A DNA stretch of 57,727 nucleotides. Origin: Limibacter armeniacum (GTDB lineage Bacteria; Bacteroidota; Bacteroidia; Cytophagales; Flammeovirgaceae). The notes below the pieces were generated by a model. That model ran no database searches, was not told where the DNA came from, and worked only from the letters and a program-made list of their open reading frames with translations. The stretch lies in the NCBI RefSeq assembly GCF_036880985.1, contig NZ_JBAJNO010000007.1, positions 1 through 57,727 of the forward strand. The letters run 5' to 3'. A program made the translations under genes and the position numbers. Positions 42,661 to 53,812 of the stretch are shown piece after piece (the stretch's first letter is position 1; every line of letters starts with the position of its first letter).

Positions 42661-43332
42661 TTACACCTCCCTAGCGGCGAGTACCTGCCTCAATACTGCT
42701 GGCTGTTTTTGCAGGGTGCGGATAATGGCGGCCACCTTCTGTCTGCCTCTCAGGATAAAGTGATCGTCTTGGGCTAGGCTGATAAAGTAGACGCTGCCCA
42801 GCTTCTTCTTGCTGATACCGGCCAAGAGGTAACGCTTCGGTTGCAAGGCCATCCCATAGAAAGCGAGTTGCCGGTCATAATCAAAGCGCTCGGCATCCGA
42901 GATAAAACCCTCCAGACTCGCTGCTCTGGTGGTCTTGAGGTCTGCCACCAGCTGCCGCTCCCGCAGCAGGTCAATTCTGGCCTTGCAATCAATCTTTGTG
43001 ATGGGGTCTTGCCACAATACCACTTGTTCCTTTCGGGTATAACAGCGTGCAAGCAGTTTTTCAAGGGCAGTGTTTTGCCTTGCGGCAGCGGCCAGTAGTT
43101 CTACCTTCTGGGCGGTGACTTGATCCGTTTCGGCTTTCCATTGCTGCCACCGCTCCGGCTCCAGTAGGCATAGGTGTACGGCTCTGCCAAAACGGAAGGC
43201 TGCCATGGGTTTGCTGTATGGAATACCCGCCAGCAGGTGCTTGGCTACGGTCAGGTCTGAGTTGGAGAGTGCCGGAAGGCGGCGGTAGTATTCTTCGGGC
43301 ATGGTGATGATCTTGTAGTTGACTTTTAGCAT
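42661..43332 (-). CDS. RecE-like exonuclease, second turn
   Basis: Identical to 12916-13587; two-hairpin spacer at 43354-43468. Confidence 0.8.
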   Translation of the reverse strand: MLKVNYKIITMPEEYYRRLPALSNSDLTVAKHLLAGIPYSKPMAAFRFGRAVHLCLLEPERWQQWKAETDQVTAQKVELLAAAARQNTALEKLLARCYTRKEQVVLWQDPITKIDCKARIDLLRERQLVADLKTTRAASLEGFISDAERFDYDRQLAFYGMALQPKRYLLAGISKKKLGSVYFISLAQDDHFILRGRQKVAAIIRTLQKQPAVLRQVLAAREV

Positions 43333-43537
43333 TGGTATCTGTGGTTTTGTATTGTTCTTTTTCCTTGATGGAAAAGAACCAAAAAATCAAGGCTGTGGAG
43401 CTTGGGCTAAATTCTTCTTCCTTCGGCTAAAAATGCTGTAACTCGCTACGCTCAAACAGCAGCATTTTCTTTACGCCTCTGTCTGTCGAATTCTTTACGC
43501 CCATGCTCCAAGGCCGATTTCAATACTGTAGTACCGA

Positions 43538-44104
43538 CTAGGGGTTCAGTCGGTTAAGTTCCTCGCGGGCGGCTTCTATCCTAGCCACCTCATAGCGGTG
43601 GAAGGCTTCCAGTTGGCAGGCTCCCGTGATGGTTTCGGTGCGGTAGAGTTTCATTCTGGCGGTGGCGGCTTTCAGCTTTTTGGTGGCTTCGGGGTCTGCC
43701 ACTTCAAAGTCAAACTCGGCTATAAAGTACTTGGCGTTTGCTTTCTCGTTTTTCTTTTCCGAGAGGCTACAATGCAGGATAATCTCTGCCATGGTCACTT
43801 CGGAATAGAAGAGCTTGGCTGCTAGCCCTTCCAGATTCTCACGGCTGTAGCCGTGAAAGAGTAAGGCGGAAAGGCAGCCTTCGGCATCGACAAAAAACAG
43901 CTCTACCCATTTCCTTCTGTCCATGCCCAATATCTCGTCGGTAAAGAAACGCCAAGCCACGGGCTGAAAGGCCATTTGATTGCCCAGCGGCTCTATGCCG
44001 TTGAGGTTAAACTGTCCTGCCTTGCAGTCTGCCCGATACTGCTTTGGGGCGCCTTCGTAATATTTCACGGTATTTTGCGCTTTGCTTCGTGTGGTGTTTT
44101 TCAT
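43538..44104 (-). CDS. Hypothetical protein, second turn
   Basis: Identical to 13793-14359. Confidence 0.65.
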   Translation of the reverse strand: MKNTTRSKAQNTVKYYEGAPKQYRADCKAGQFNLNGIEPLGNQMAFQPVAWRFFTDEILGMDRRKWVELFFVDAEGCLSALLFHGYSRENLEGLAAKLFYSEVTMAEIILHCSLSEKKNEKANAKYFIAEFDFEVADPEATKKLKAATARMKLYRTETITGACQLEAFHRYEVARIEAAREELNRLNP

Positions 44105-44183
44105 AGCTTCTCTAGCAAATGATGGTTTGTTAATATGTTATGTTGTTATGGGGCAGCTTCCAGCGATGGAAACTGCCCTTTTG

Positions 44184-44426
44184 TTATATATGCAGGTCAT
44201 AAAAGGCTTCGGTGATTTCGGTGATAAGTCCGAGCCTTTCCACAAGGTCCGTGACATTGAGCCACTCGCCGCAGGGCTGCTGCACTTCTACCGTATGCAG
44301 GGCAAAACCGCCACGGTAACCCGTTTCGGGGTCGTCCCCGTCCACATACCCCGCTACCCTGAAAAGGAACTCCCCGCTAAACACTTCGGCGGAGAGCTCG
44401 AAAAGGTAAAAGCCTGGCATCAGCAT
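44184..44426 (-). CDS. Small protein coupled to SymE-like gene, second turn
   Basis: Identical to 14439-14681; plus-oriented hairpin at 44151-44182. Confidence 0.6.
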   Translation of the reverse strand: MLMPGFYLFELSAEVFSGEFLFRVAGYVDGDDPETGYRGGFALHTVEVQQPCGEWLNVTDLVERLGLITEITEAFYDLHI

Positions 44427-44593
44427 TTTTCAATGGTGATTTTGTGGTGCTCGATGCTGACCTTGACCTTTTCGCCAGCGGCAAAGCCAGCGGTTTGGAG
44501 CTGTTTGCCTTCTAGGGCTAACGAAGGGAAGCATACCTCGCGGAAGCGGCGGCGGTAGTACTTCCGCTGCATAATCTTGAAAGTGGTTTTCAT
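44420..44593 (-). CDS. SymE-like protein, second turn
   Basis: Identical to 14675-14848. Confidence 0.72.
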   Translation of the reverse strand: MKTTFKIMQRKYYRRRFREVCFPSLALEGKQLQTAGFAAGEKVKVSIEHHKITIEKC

Positions 44594-44668
44594 GGTTGGT
44601 GTGTTGGAATGGATGGGTGTAAAATGGGGAAGGCAATAGCCCGTAAAGGCTTACGGGCTGCAAGCATG

Positions 44669-45025
44669 CTAAAACGGCAGGTGGTTGAGCTCATCCTTTG
44701 AAAAAGATACGCCCCGCTCCGCTTCAAACTCCCGCCACTGGTGGCAGCGGCGAATAGCAGACAGGCGGACGCTGTAACGGATGGAGAGGTACATGCCAGC
44801 CGGCAAACCGATAATGCCGGTACAACGGTGCAAAAGGGAGAGCCACAAAAAAGCGGTATGGCGCAACTCCTGACGGTAGGCCAAATGATAGAGCATTGGC
44901 TCAGGATAGCGGGCTATATGGCTGAAATACTGCGCCATGGCCATAACAGTATGCTCCTTGACTACAGGCAGTAAGATTTTGGCATACTCAGGGGTGAAAA
45001 TCTGCGGAGAATGGTTATTTTTCAT
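44669..45025 (-). CDS. Hypothetical protein, second turn
   Basis: Identical to 14924-15280; plus-strand terminator at 45043-45085. Confidence 0.6.
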   Translation of the reverse strand: MKNNHSPQIFTPEYAKILLPVVKEHTVMAMAQYFSHIARYPEPMLYHLAYRQELRHTAFLWLSLLHRCTGIIGLPAGMYLSIRYSVRLSAIRRCHQWREFEAERGVSFSKDELNHLPF

Positions 45026-45324
45026 AACGTTAGAATTTTTAAACGGGCTGCAACGGTTTGGCGACTTGGGCAGTCCGTTTTTTTTGTGGTTGGGTTTAAA
45101 ATTGAACTTTTCAAAGAGGGGAGCGAAACGGCTAGCCTGCTCATTTCCTTAACTTGATACCTCAATATAGCCAAAAAATACCAAAATCACAACCTAAAAC
45201 ACTGATAAACAAGTACTTAAAGTTTAATTTTTTAGCAAAAAAACAACCCCATAAACTTGCACTAAAGAAAGAAAATCTACACACTGAGGGAGGACGGCGC
45301 ATCCCCTTTTTAATGAAAAATATG

Positions 45325-45875
45325 AGCGAAGCGAATGCCGCTAACCGGGGCGGGTACAGACAAGGGCAAAAGCCCAGGAAAGAAAGCTACCCCGACGGAG
45401 CCACGGCTGCAGAACCCCTATGGCTGCAATTACTGCCCATGGCTTGGGCCAAAAGCAAAAGGAATTGGCAGTGGGATGGCTTGTGCGGCTTTTGCTTTTG
45501 GAATCGAGGGTTGGCATTTAGCGGCCATGGCTACCTTGCAGCATAAGGGGTACTGGCCAGTGGCGCAGTGGGGATTAGCTTTTCGGAGGGGTATTGCCCT
45601 TGACTGAGTGTGGTGGGAATAATCGCTAGAGGGGCATTTATTGGGGCGACCACTGCCCTATCGCGAAAACCAACCCTTTGCGGTGGGTGGGTTTGGCGCT
45701 TCAGCCCTCCATGCGAAGTAAAGCCCCCGGCGCCCAGCGTGGGAACCGCTGGCAGCAGGCGAATGGGAGCGGCAGACCGAAGTGGGATTTTGTGGGTGGA
45801 CTGGCTGCCGAAACCCGCCGGATGACAGTGGCTAGCAGGGCATGGCAGTGGGGTGTGGGTTTTACGTGCCATCAG
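45325..45875. repeat. GC-rich island B, second turn
   Basis: Copy of 15580-16130. Confidence 0.55.
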
Positions 45876-46025
45876 TTACTTCTTTCATAATCAAATGAAG
45901 ATGCCTTTATATTGGTTTAAGTTAAAAGTCATTTTTTAGTTATGCATTTAAAATTAGTGGCAATAGCATTTTATTTATTTAGTATTGGAGAAAATTATTT
46001 AAACTCTACCATATTTTAAACTTAT

Positions 46026-46817
46026 ATGAGATATACAATCTTACTCCTGTTTTCATGCCTTTTATTTGCCTGTTCATCTGATACCGTTGATCTAGACGGT
46101 GATAATAATCCTGATGATTCTTTAGATAAAAAACCTACTAGATATTTATCAAGGGTTTTAGAAAATGGTAAAGTCATCAGGGAATTGACAAAATATGATA
46201 GCTATTGGGAACTGAATTTCACTGGGGGTATTTATCAGTACTATTTCAATGCTGAGGGACAAATTACCCATAGTAAATTGGTACAAGATTCACTGAACAA
46301 AAAAGAAAGGGAATATCACTACAATGATAATGGACTCCTAACTGATATCTTTTCCTATGATCTTGGTGATGGAACAAAAGCTCTTACCTTAGCTTATACA
46401 TTCTCATATGATGGCAATGGAGTCTTCAAGAAATTGGTGCGAGAAAGGGCTGCTAATAAGTACATAAAAAAGAGCATTATGAAAATGGAAGTCACTTCCT
46501 ATGATGAACATTTGCAACCAACCAGTCTCCATATAACTGGATATACTAATGGAGAAGTAACATATACAGATGACGTTGAATATGTTTATGACGATAAGGT
46601 TTCTACTTACTTTGGGCTTCCTGCTCCCATTACCCTTCAAATATCGGGACATTATACTCCATACTTGGTCAACAACTTCTCTTCCTTTACTGTCAAATAT
46701 GAGGATGGCACTTCAAAAAAGGTAGACGAAGTATTCACCTACGATGAACAAGGCTATCCCATTCAAGGACAAGGAGGTAATGATCAGTTTAAATATGAGT
46801 ATTTGCCTTGGAATTGA
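46026..46817 (+). CDS. YD-like lipoprotein, second turn
   Basis: Identical to 16281-17072; bidirectional terminator at 46831-46870. Confidence 0.78.
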   Translation: MRYTILLLFSCLLFACSSDTVDLDGDNNPDDSLDKKPTRYLSRVLENGKVIRELTKYDSYWELNFTGGIYQYYFNAEGQITHSKLVQDSLNKKEREYHYNDNGLLTDIFSYDLGDGTKALTLAYTFSYDGNGVFKKLVRERAANKYIKKSIMKMEVTSYDEHLQPTSLHITGYTNGEVTYTDDVEYVYDDKVSTYFGLPAPITLQISGHYTPYLVNNFSSFTVKYEDGTSKKVDEVFTYDEQGYPIQGQGGNDQFKYEYLPWN

Positions 46818-46898
46818 GATCAATAGACAATAAAAAAAACCGCCATCTCCCACAAACAGGGAAATGGCGGCTTTCCATTTAGCAACCTTCAAGGTAAT

Positions 46899-47123
46899 CT
46901 AAGATACCTCCCAACTCCCATTCCACAGGCCTGCGGACTGGATCAGCTTTCTAAACTTATCACATTGGGAAGGTTGGTGGCGGCAAGCGGATTGATACAC
47001 TTCTTTTAGCTCCTGAAGTAACTGGAAACGCTCGATGCCCAGCATCAGGTCTGGAGCAGTCACTCGTTCCAAAAGGTAAAAAAAGCGCACAGGGTCAGAA
47101 ACATATTTTTTCTGTAAAGTCAT
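46899..47123 (-). CDS. Small hypothetical protein, second turn
   Basis: Identical to 17154-17378; rep terminator at 47143-47182. Confidence 0.55.
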   Translation of the reverse strand: MTLQKKYVSDPVRFFYLLERVTAPDLMLGIERFQLLQELKEVYQSACRHQPSQCDKFRKLIQSAGLWNGSWEVS

Positions 47124-47220
47124 CAGGTTAATAGGTTTTAGTTAAAAAAAACAACCGTATCCCCTTGGTAAGGAAACGGTTGCGTAAATATACTAATCAA
47201 TACGATTTATTGAAATGCTT

Positions 47221-48255
47221 TTATAGTGAAAGTTGGTACCGATCCTTGAGCAGCTTCAGCGTATAGCTCTTCACGCTGGTGACCTTACCGTCCTTGACCC
47301 CCATCTTGATCTCATTGACCAGCTTCCAGATGCCGGTCTCCCCTTCTACCCCTACTTCCTTCACGACTACCATGGCCTGTCCGCTTGAAAGCTCCAGCTC
47401 CAGCAGCCGTGCATGCAGGCGGCGGTGTTTTTCGCTTTCAAAGGTAAATGTCTTGGGGACTGTCTCCCCGATGGTAAGCTGCTTGGGCGCTACACTGGAG
47501 GGACTGGCTGCCTTTTCCACTGCTTTCACTTTCACTTTCTCTGCGGGCTGCTTCAAATTCATCAGGAAACGGATGGCTGTGATCTTGTTGCGCTGCTTTT
47601 CGGCCTCTTCCCAACTTACATCCATATCGGTCTTTTCGGTAATCTCGGCGCAGGCCTTGTCCAGCACGGTCTGGCGGAACTTGCCAAACTTCTCGTAGGT
47701 CTTCAAACCGGCAATGCCCAGTATCTCCTTCAGTTCCTCGACGGAAAATTCCCGGCTGGCATAGCGGTCCACCCCTTGCTGCAACAGCTCGTAGATGCGG
47801 ATGGCATAGGCACTCTTGAGCTCTGCCACATTGCGGTAAAGGTAAGAGGTGAAGTTCTTCTTCAGGTCCGTGATATGGGGCAGGATATGGCTGTTGAACT
47901 CAAAGGTGAGTTCCCCACGCATATTGTCGGCGACAATCTTGCCGAATACCGGCACATACTCGCCCAGCTGTACCTCGCCCTTGTCGTCGGTCTGCTCAAA
48001 AGCCACCATGGCAGAGGCCACACTCTTGCAGGCTTTCCGAAGGTCTCGGTACTGGCTGCTCTTGAGTTTGCGCTCGCCGAAAAAGTCCTGGAACTCGATC
48101 GTTAGCGGCCTGGAGGGCTCCGCACCATCCAGTTCGGTAATGGAAAAGAGAATCAGCTTCTGCTCCAATGCCGACAGGCTTACCTTCTCCCGGGCATTGA
48201 TCAGGGCATTACTCTTGCGCACCTTGCGCGTCGTTTTGGTGATATGGTAATTCAT
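47221..48255 (-). CDS. Rep_3 replication initiator, second turn
   Basis: Identical to 17476-18510. Confidence 0.93.
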   Translation of the reverse strand: MNYHITKTTRKVRKSNALINAREKVSLSALEQKLILFSITELDGAEPSRPLTIEFQDFFGERKLKSSQYRDLRKACKSVASAMVAFEQTDDKGEVQLGEYVPVFGKIVADNMRGELTFEFNSHILPHITDLKKNFTSYLYRNVAELKSAYAIRIYELLQQGVDRYASREFSVEELKEILGIAGLKTYEKFGKFRQTVLDKACAEITEKTDMDVSWEEAEKQRNKITAIRFLMNLKQPAEKVKVKAVEKAASPSSVAPKQLTIGETVPKTFTFESEKHRRLHARLLELELSSGQAMVVVKEVGVEGETGIWKLVNEIKMGVKDGKVTSVKSYTLKLLKDRYQLSL

Positions 48256-48282
48256 AGGTAAAAAGTTCTCGTGACGGTTGTA

Positions 48283-48698
48283 CAACCATTAGGGTATCGG
48301 AACAACCAAAAAGGTATCGGACGACGACCAAAAAGGTATCGCACAACAACCATTAGGGTATCGCTTAACAACCAAAAAGGTATCGGAGTGCAACCATTAA
48401 GGTATCGGAAGGTTACTTAAAACACTGTAAATCTGATAGATACACACCCTACAAATAAACAAAGAAAACAACCTTAACAAATCTCACAATACCTGGCAGT
48501 GCTCAAGAGAATTATAATAGTTTCAATTTTTTTATATCAGTTATCCAGTGTAAGGTTCTTCAAAAACCCTGTAAATGTGCACTGTACCTTGAAATGACAA
48601 GGCAAAAAAGGCACGCCAACGACCAAAAAGGTATCGGAAAACCCAATATTAACCGAGACAAGGCCCGTAACACGGTTGCGACAACCATTAAGGTATCG
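48283..48698 (+). other. Iteron origin, second turn
   Basis: Copy of 18538-18953, all eight iterons present. Confidence 0.92.
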
Positions 48699-48889
48699 CA
48701 TGCAGGGACCGGTTTTGGACAAAACACAGGGTTATCTAATTATTTTGAAAAAACCTTACATGCCTTTTGTCTGCATTTTGTTTACAACAAATACAGGACA
48801 TTTCCCGTTGGGGTAGCTTCCGTTTGAAGCTTTCCACAAGCGATCAGGCTGCGGGCAAAGTTATCTTTTAGTGTAAAAAAAAGAAATTT

Positions 48890-48920
48890 TTTGCCCTTAA
48901 TTCTCAATTTTCTATACTTG
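48890..48920 (+). promoter_or_regulatory. parAB promoter, second turn
   Basis: Copy of 19145-19175. Confidence 0.75.
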
Positions 48921-48967
48921 CAATTAAATAATAGTGTAACAAACGGGATAAACGGTAAGTAAAACGT

Positions 48968-49801
48968 ATGATCGGGGAAAACATCGCAAGGCTTCGCAAG
49001 AAGCAAAACGTCAAGCAGAAGGAGCTGGCCGAAAAGGTAGGCCTTTCGGTGCAGGGCCTTATCAAGTGGGAAAAAGGCTCGGTGGAGATTCCTTACTCGG
49101 GGCTGTCAAAGGTGGCCGAGGTACTGGGCGTACCGCTGGATTACCTGGTAAAAGGGGAGCCGGCACGTGTGATCTCCTTTATCAACTCCAAGGGGGGCAA
49201 TACCAAGTCTTCGCTGCTGCGCCAGATCGCCATGGGGCTGATTACCTTGGATGAGGGAACCCGTGTGCTTTGCGTCGATACCGATCCGCAGCAGACGCTG
49301 ATGATGTATGCCGAAAACGGGGTGCACGAGCGCATTGCCGTGGAGGCGTTTGACTCCCGCTCGATTGCCGTTTCTGAAAAGTACCGCAAGCTGATTGACG
49401 AGCAGAAGTATGCCTACGACTATATCCTGGTGGACACTGCGGGTTATGTGGCCGTTACGGACCTTTTGACCAGCATTATCGCCTCTTCGGATGTGGTGGT
49501 GCCGATCACCCTGAACGAAACGGCTTTGGGGCCTACGATCTCCTCGATCAGCAACATTGCCGAGGTCAGGGACAGCCTTTCGCTGCCGACCCGCATTTTC
49601 GGGATCAAGAACCGTGTGAACCGTTCGGTGAAGGAATCCAAGATGCCTTTTGAGCTGGACGGTTATTTGGGGCTAAAGCTGCTGGAAAATTACTTGCCGG
49701 ACAGCATCCGCTACCAGCGGGATACCAACTTTTCGGATACCGACGTTTCGGAAGAAGTACAGCTGATGGCCCGCGAGCTGCTTGTAGGCCTTAGCGTATA
49801 A
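48968..49801 (+). CDS. parA: XRE-ParA, second turn
   Basis: Identical to 19223-20056. Confidence 0.92.
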   Translation: MIGENIARLRKKQNVKQKELAEKVGLSVQGLIKWEKGSVEIPYSGLSKVAEVLGVPLDYLVKGEPARVISFINSKGGNTKSSLLRQIAMGLITLDEGTRVLCVDTDPQQTLMMYAENGVHERIAVEAFDSRSIAVSEKYRKLIDEQKYAYDYILVDTAGYVAVTDLLTSIIASSDVVVPITLNETALGPTISSISNIAEVRDSLSLPTRIFGIKNRVNRSVKESKMPFELDGYLGLKLLENYLPDSIRYQRDTNFSDTDVSEEVQLMARELLVGLSV

Positions 49802-49842
49802 TCCTTTCCGTTTTACCGTATTCCCTAACGATATCATTACCC

Positions 49843-50664
49843 ATGCTGAACCTGGATAAATTCAAGGCCAAGGAGGCCGAAAAAGCCAAGAACCATTCAA
49901 CCGATTTCCAGCAGGCTGCCCAAGCCGAGGAGCAGCGGCAGATTACCTTCAAGACGCCGGCGGGATTCCATGTGGATCCGGCACTGGAGGCGCTGATCCG
50001 AAAGCAGACCGAGCAGGAGGCTGCCGAGTTTGAGGAGTCTGTACAGAAGGAGGGGGTGCGGGAGCCGATCCTCTACTGGCGCCACAGCGTTGGCCATTCG
50101 GTGGTGGAAACCGTGGTGGATGGTCACCACCGTTTGCGTGCTGCCCAGCGCCAGCGCATTGAGTATGTGCCTTGCCGTGAGCTGCACTTTGCTTCGGAGA
50201 ATGAGGTCAGGATCTGGATGCTCAAGAACCAGCTGGGGCGACGGAACCTGTCGGATGCGGAGAAGATCTCGATCGGCTTGCAGCTGACCGCTTACCTGGA
50301 GGAGGAAGCCAAGCGCAACCAGGGCCATGGGGTAGAGAGTGAGAAGATTGACCGTTTGGCGCAGGTAGCCGAGCTGACCGATACCAGCCGCCGGAATGTG
50401 TCGAAGATGAAGAAGATTGCAGACTCTGGCGATGATGCGCTGAAGGCGGCCGTGATGGCGGGTGAGAAAAGTATCCACCGTGGGTATGAGGAGCTGAAGA
50501 GTCGTGAGCAGGAAGAGGAGAAAAAGCCTACTGCCAGCAAGGGCAAGCTGTATGCGGAGCCTGTCAAGAAGCTGTTCCGGAAGGCGGAACTGTGGAAAGC
50601 GGGCAAGCTGACCGATGACCAGTTTCGGGATGAGATGGAGAAACTGATGGGGTTAAGTGATTGA
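49843..50664 (+). CDS. parB: ParB-like protein, second turn
   Basis: Identical to 20098-20919. Confidence 0.92.
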   Translation: MLNLDKFKAKEAEKAKNHSTDFQQAAQAEEQRQITFKTPAGFHVDPALEALIRKQTEQEAAEFEESVQKEGVREPILYWRHSVGHSVVETVVDGHHRLRAAQRQRIEYVPCRELHFASENEVRIWMLKNQLGRRNLSDAEKISIGLQLTAYLEEEAKRNQGHGVESEKIDRLAQVAELTDTSRRNVSKMKKIADSGDDALKAAVMAGEKSIHRGYEELKSREQEEEKKPTASKGKLYAEPVKKLFRKAELWKAGKLTDDQFRDEMEKLMGLSD

Positions 50665-50682
50665 GAATAAGTAGGGACTTGA

Positions 50683-50704
50683 GTTTGTGCAAATTTGCAC
50701 AAAC
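50683..50704. promoter_or_regulatory. Candidate parS, second turn
   Basis: Copy of 20938-20959; the terminator with the second parS-like core is at 50757-50791. Confidence 0.75.
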
Positions 50705-50892
50705 GCTTTTGCCTGTAAAGATATTCGAGTTTTAATACTGAAAACTTAGGAGTGGGAGACCCTTGTGCAAATTTGTATAAGGGTCTTTTTTGTGGGGTAT
50801 TTTTAGTTAGATGTAAATGACATCATTTGAATATATGTATATAATTCATGTTATTTAAGTACAAGACACTTAGCTAAACACCACTATCTGAA

Positions 50893-51111
50893 ATGAATGG
50901 ATTAATCAAAAAATACAATTTAAAACGTTTGGAACTGATCGATATGGTGGGAATAGCTTCTATGCAAATCGCTCGATACGATAAAGTTGGAGAACTTCCC
51001 AGAGGCTTTGATTCAATTGGGGAGCTGAGACAGTATCATGAAATGCTGCTGAAGCAGTATGAGATGTATACTGAAGTGTTTGAGGACTTACTGAAATATT
51101 CTTCCACCTAA
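50893..51111 (+). CDS. Small hypothetical protein, second turn
   Basis: Identical to 21148-21366. Confidence 0.55.
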   Translation: MNGLIKKYNLKRLELIDMVGIASMQIARYDKVGELPRGFDSIGELRQYHEMLLKQYEMYTEVFEDLLKYSST

Positions 51112-51114
51112 AAG

Positions 51115-51385
51115 GGCGAACACTGCCGCAACTGCGAACACCCAAACCTTTGCCGGGGGGTGGGCCTGGCTACTTAAAGTCTAGGCGGACATCCGTTCTG
51201 GCTATTTGGGAGGGAACTTCTTGCTTTTGGCGGGACAGACCCAAGTGGCTTTTTTGTGTGCCGGATGGCTGCTCCCGATGGCACGGCAGACCGAAGTGGC
51301 CAATAGCGGGGTTTGGCTGCCGTTGCCCCTGCGGAAGCCCGAAATGGATTTGCAGGTAGGTTGGCTGGAGCAGGCCTGCCGCTTA
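51115..51385. repeat. GC-rich island C, second turn
   Basis: Copy of 21370-21640. Confidence 0.5.
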
Positions 51386-52048
51386 CCTTTCCGCTGCCAG
51401 TTTTTCGCCTTCTGTCTCCAGCCTGATCTTGGGTAATTGGTACCTTGCTTTCTTGTACAGTTCGGCTCGCAGCAGCAACATTTTCCTTAGGCTTATGGCC
51501 ACTTTCTCCTTTTCTGTCAGCAGTTGTTTCTGTTTCAAGAGTAGTTCCATTGGGGTGATTTCGTGCTTTTCGTAGGCCTCCTTGACTATGGCAAACAGCT
51601 TCTCTTCCAGTTGTAGGATTTCCTCCAGTACCTGATGGTGTTCCAATTCCCCTATTAGCGTTTGATGGTCGATCATAACTTCCTGCAAAAGGGCATTCAT
51701 CTCCAGCTCGTTTACTGCCTTGATTGCCGATAGCTTTACTGTTTTGACTTGGGTAGCCTGCCTTGCCTCATAGACCTTTCCCGTTCCCCAGCTTACCGAC
51801 GGCAACCCGAAGCTGAAGCCTACTGTGGGCATATACTTCATCCACTTTCCCCGCTCCAGGTATAGGAATTCTTCCTGCTCTGCAGCCATCTTCCTGTGGT
51901 AATATTCCATGACCGATGCACTTAACGAATCGACGGATACGACACTGATCTGTGCCCAACTACTTGTACTTATAAAAGAAATCACCAATCCCACGGTTAG
52001 CATAACTTTTTTGTAATGGGGGGTGTGGGGGGTATACACTTTTCGCAT
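51383..52048 (-). CDS. Exported coiled-coil protein, second turn
   Basis: Identical to 21638-22303; palindrome at 52050-52061. Confidence 0.6.
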   Translation of the reverse strand: MRKVYTPHTPHYKKVMLTVGLVISFISTSSWAQISVVSVDSLSASVMEYYHRKMAAEQEEFLYLERGKWMKYMPTVGFSFGLPSVSWGTGKVYEARQATQVKTVKLSAIKAVNELEMNALLQEVMIDHQTLIGELEHHQVLEEILQLEEKLFAIVKEAYEKHEITPMELLLKQKQLLTEKEKVAISLRKMLLLRAELYKKARYQLPKIRLETEGEKLAAER

Positions 52049-52144
52049 TCTGTGTACACAGTTTTTGGGGCAAATGTTTACACTTTTTTTCAGGGTCAAA
52101 TTTTGCATTTCCAAGAGGTAGAGGGGTGGTACAAATCCAAGGGG

Positions 52145-53656
52145 CTAGAAGCTGGAGCGTTTGAACGAATTGAAGAAGTAGCGGGCAAACAGCATAAAGA
52201 TCATAAAGCAGCCTCCGATAAACCGCAGGGAGGTGTCGCCCACCTCAGCGGCGAGGTAACGCAGTACGGCAAGTCCGCCAAACAGCAGCAGGAAATAGAT
52301 GCTCATATCGATCTGCTGCAACTCACGGCCTACATAGTTCTGCACGATCTCGGCGACCACTTCGCGGGTCAGCTCCGGTTCCTTGGCTAGCCTTTCACAC
52401 AAGTCCACCATCATGCGGGGGTTGCCTTGGCTGGCCTCGTAGATCGCATTGCGGGCATAGGTATAGTCCTCGAACTTGATACCTGCCGATAGCCGGTAGA
52501 TCATCTTCAGGCTGTCGGCTCTTGATAAAGGTTTCAGCTCGATACGTTCAAAGTTCCACAGGAAAGTGGAGTTCTTTAGGCTTACACTCCTGGCTGCGGT
52601 GATTATTACAAAGTGTCGGTTGAGTTTCTCGAGTGCTTTCACTACGGTGGGGGTGACCCCGTCCATATCCGAGATTTGCAGTACATATTCCCCCTTCTGC
52701 GTAACTGCCATCAGGATATCGCAGCAGCTGATAAGCGACTCCTTGCTGAGCCGGTTGGTGAGTTGCTCTTTGGAGATATCGCCAAACATCAGGCGCTTCA
52801 GCTCTTCCTTGTTGCCGTCGAGAATAAAAAGGATCGCATTCAGCACCGACTTCTTGAACTGCTTGGTGTCGTCAAAGACCAGTGTAGGCCGCAGGGCGCA
52901 GACGTTGTCCAGCAGCTGCTTTTTGCCTACGCCATAGGCACCGGTGATAATTACGTTCACCCCTTTTTCCAGTGCCGACTGGATTTTCATCACCTCCTCT
53001 TTCCGGCCGATCAGAAAGTCCTTGTCCAGTTGCTGGTAATTCAGGTTCAATACCCTTTTGCGGGAAAAGCGTCTGCGCAGTGTTTTAAGCCAGCTTTTCT
53101 TTTCGGTGCGGTTGATCATCTGACGCAGCTTCTCCTTATCCGCATGGGCATAGATCAAACTAGTGTCCACTTTCTCATGGCCCAGCAGGTCCCGGATATC
53201 CTCCAGCTTGGCATCCTCTGCCCTTAGGTGCGTGGCAAACGTATGGCGCAGCTTATGGGGATAAAGCTGTAGGTTGGCTACTTCGGGTACTTGCCTTTCG
53301 AGCCGCTTGAGCATATTGTAGACGGCGGCCCGGCTGATGGGTTTGTTTCGGTAGGTAAACAAGAGCTGTTCCCGTTCGATCCTTTGGCTGGAGCAGTAGT
53401 GGACCATGGCTTCCAAGAGGTCATCGGCCATGGGGATTTGCCTACTTTTTACTTTGCCCCGCTTTTTCAAACTCTTTTCTACGGTAAGCATCCGGTGCTT
53501 GAAATCGATATGGCGCAGCCGGATGGCGAGCATCTCGGAGACCCGTAGGCCGGCACGGAGCATCAGCAGCACCATCAGCCGGTGACGTGGGTTGTCGATA
53601 CTTTCCAAAAGGGTAGAGGCCTGCTGTCGGGTCAGGAATTTTGGGGAGGTGGTCAT
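52145..53656 (-). CDS. Recombinase-ATPase-membrane fusion, second turn
   Basis: Identical to 22400-23911. Confidence 0.85.
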   Translation of the reverse strand: MTTSPKFLTRQQASTLLESIDNPRHRLMVLLMLRAGLRVSEMLAIRLRHIDFKHRMLTVEKSLKKRGKVKSRQIPMADDLLEAMVHYCSSQRIEREQLLFTYRNKPISRAAVYNMLKRLERQVPEVANLQLYPHKLRHTFATHLRAEDAKLEDIRDLLGHEKVDTSLIYAHADKEKLRQMINRTEKKSWLKTLRRRFSRKRVLNLNYQQLDKDFLIGRKEEVMKIQSALEKGVNVIITGAYGVGKKQLLDNVCALRPTLVFDDTKQFKKSVLNAILFILDGNKEELKRLMFGDISKEQLTNRLSKESLISCCDILMAVTQKGEYVLQISDMDGVTPTVVKALEKLNRHFVIITAARSVSLKNSTFLWNFERIELKPLSRADSLKMIYRLSAGIKFEDYTYARNAIYEASQGNPRMMVDLCERLAKEPELTREVVAEIVQNYVGRELQQIDMSIYFLLLFGGLAVLRYLAAEVGDTSLRFIGGCFMIFMLFARYFFNSFKRSSF

Positions 53657-53812
53657 AAATATTTGATAGTTAAAATCTTATATGCTTAGTGTTATGTGAA
53701 ATGTATATGGTACTTTTTTGTAAATATTAGATGTAATTGGATTTGAACTATTCTAATATGAACTTATCTTTATAAGATAAACTATTTTTTAAAAGCTAAG
53801 AACTAAACTAAC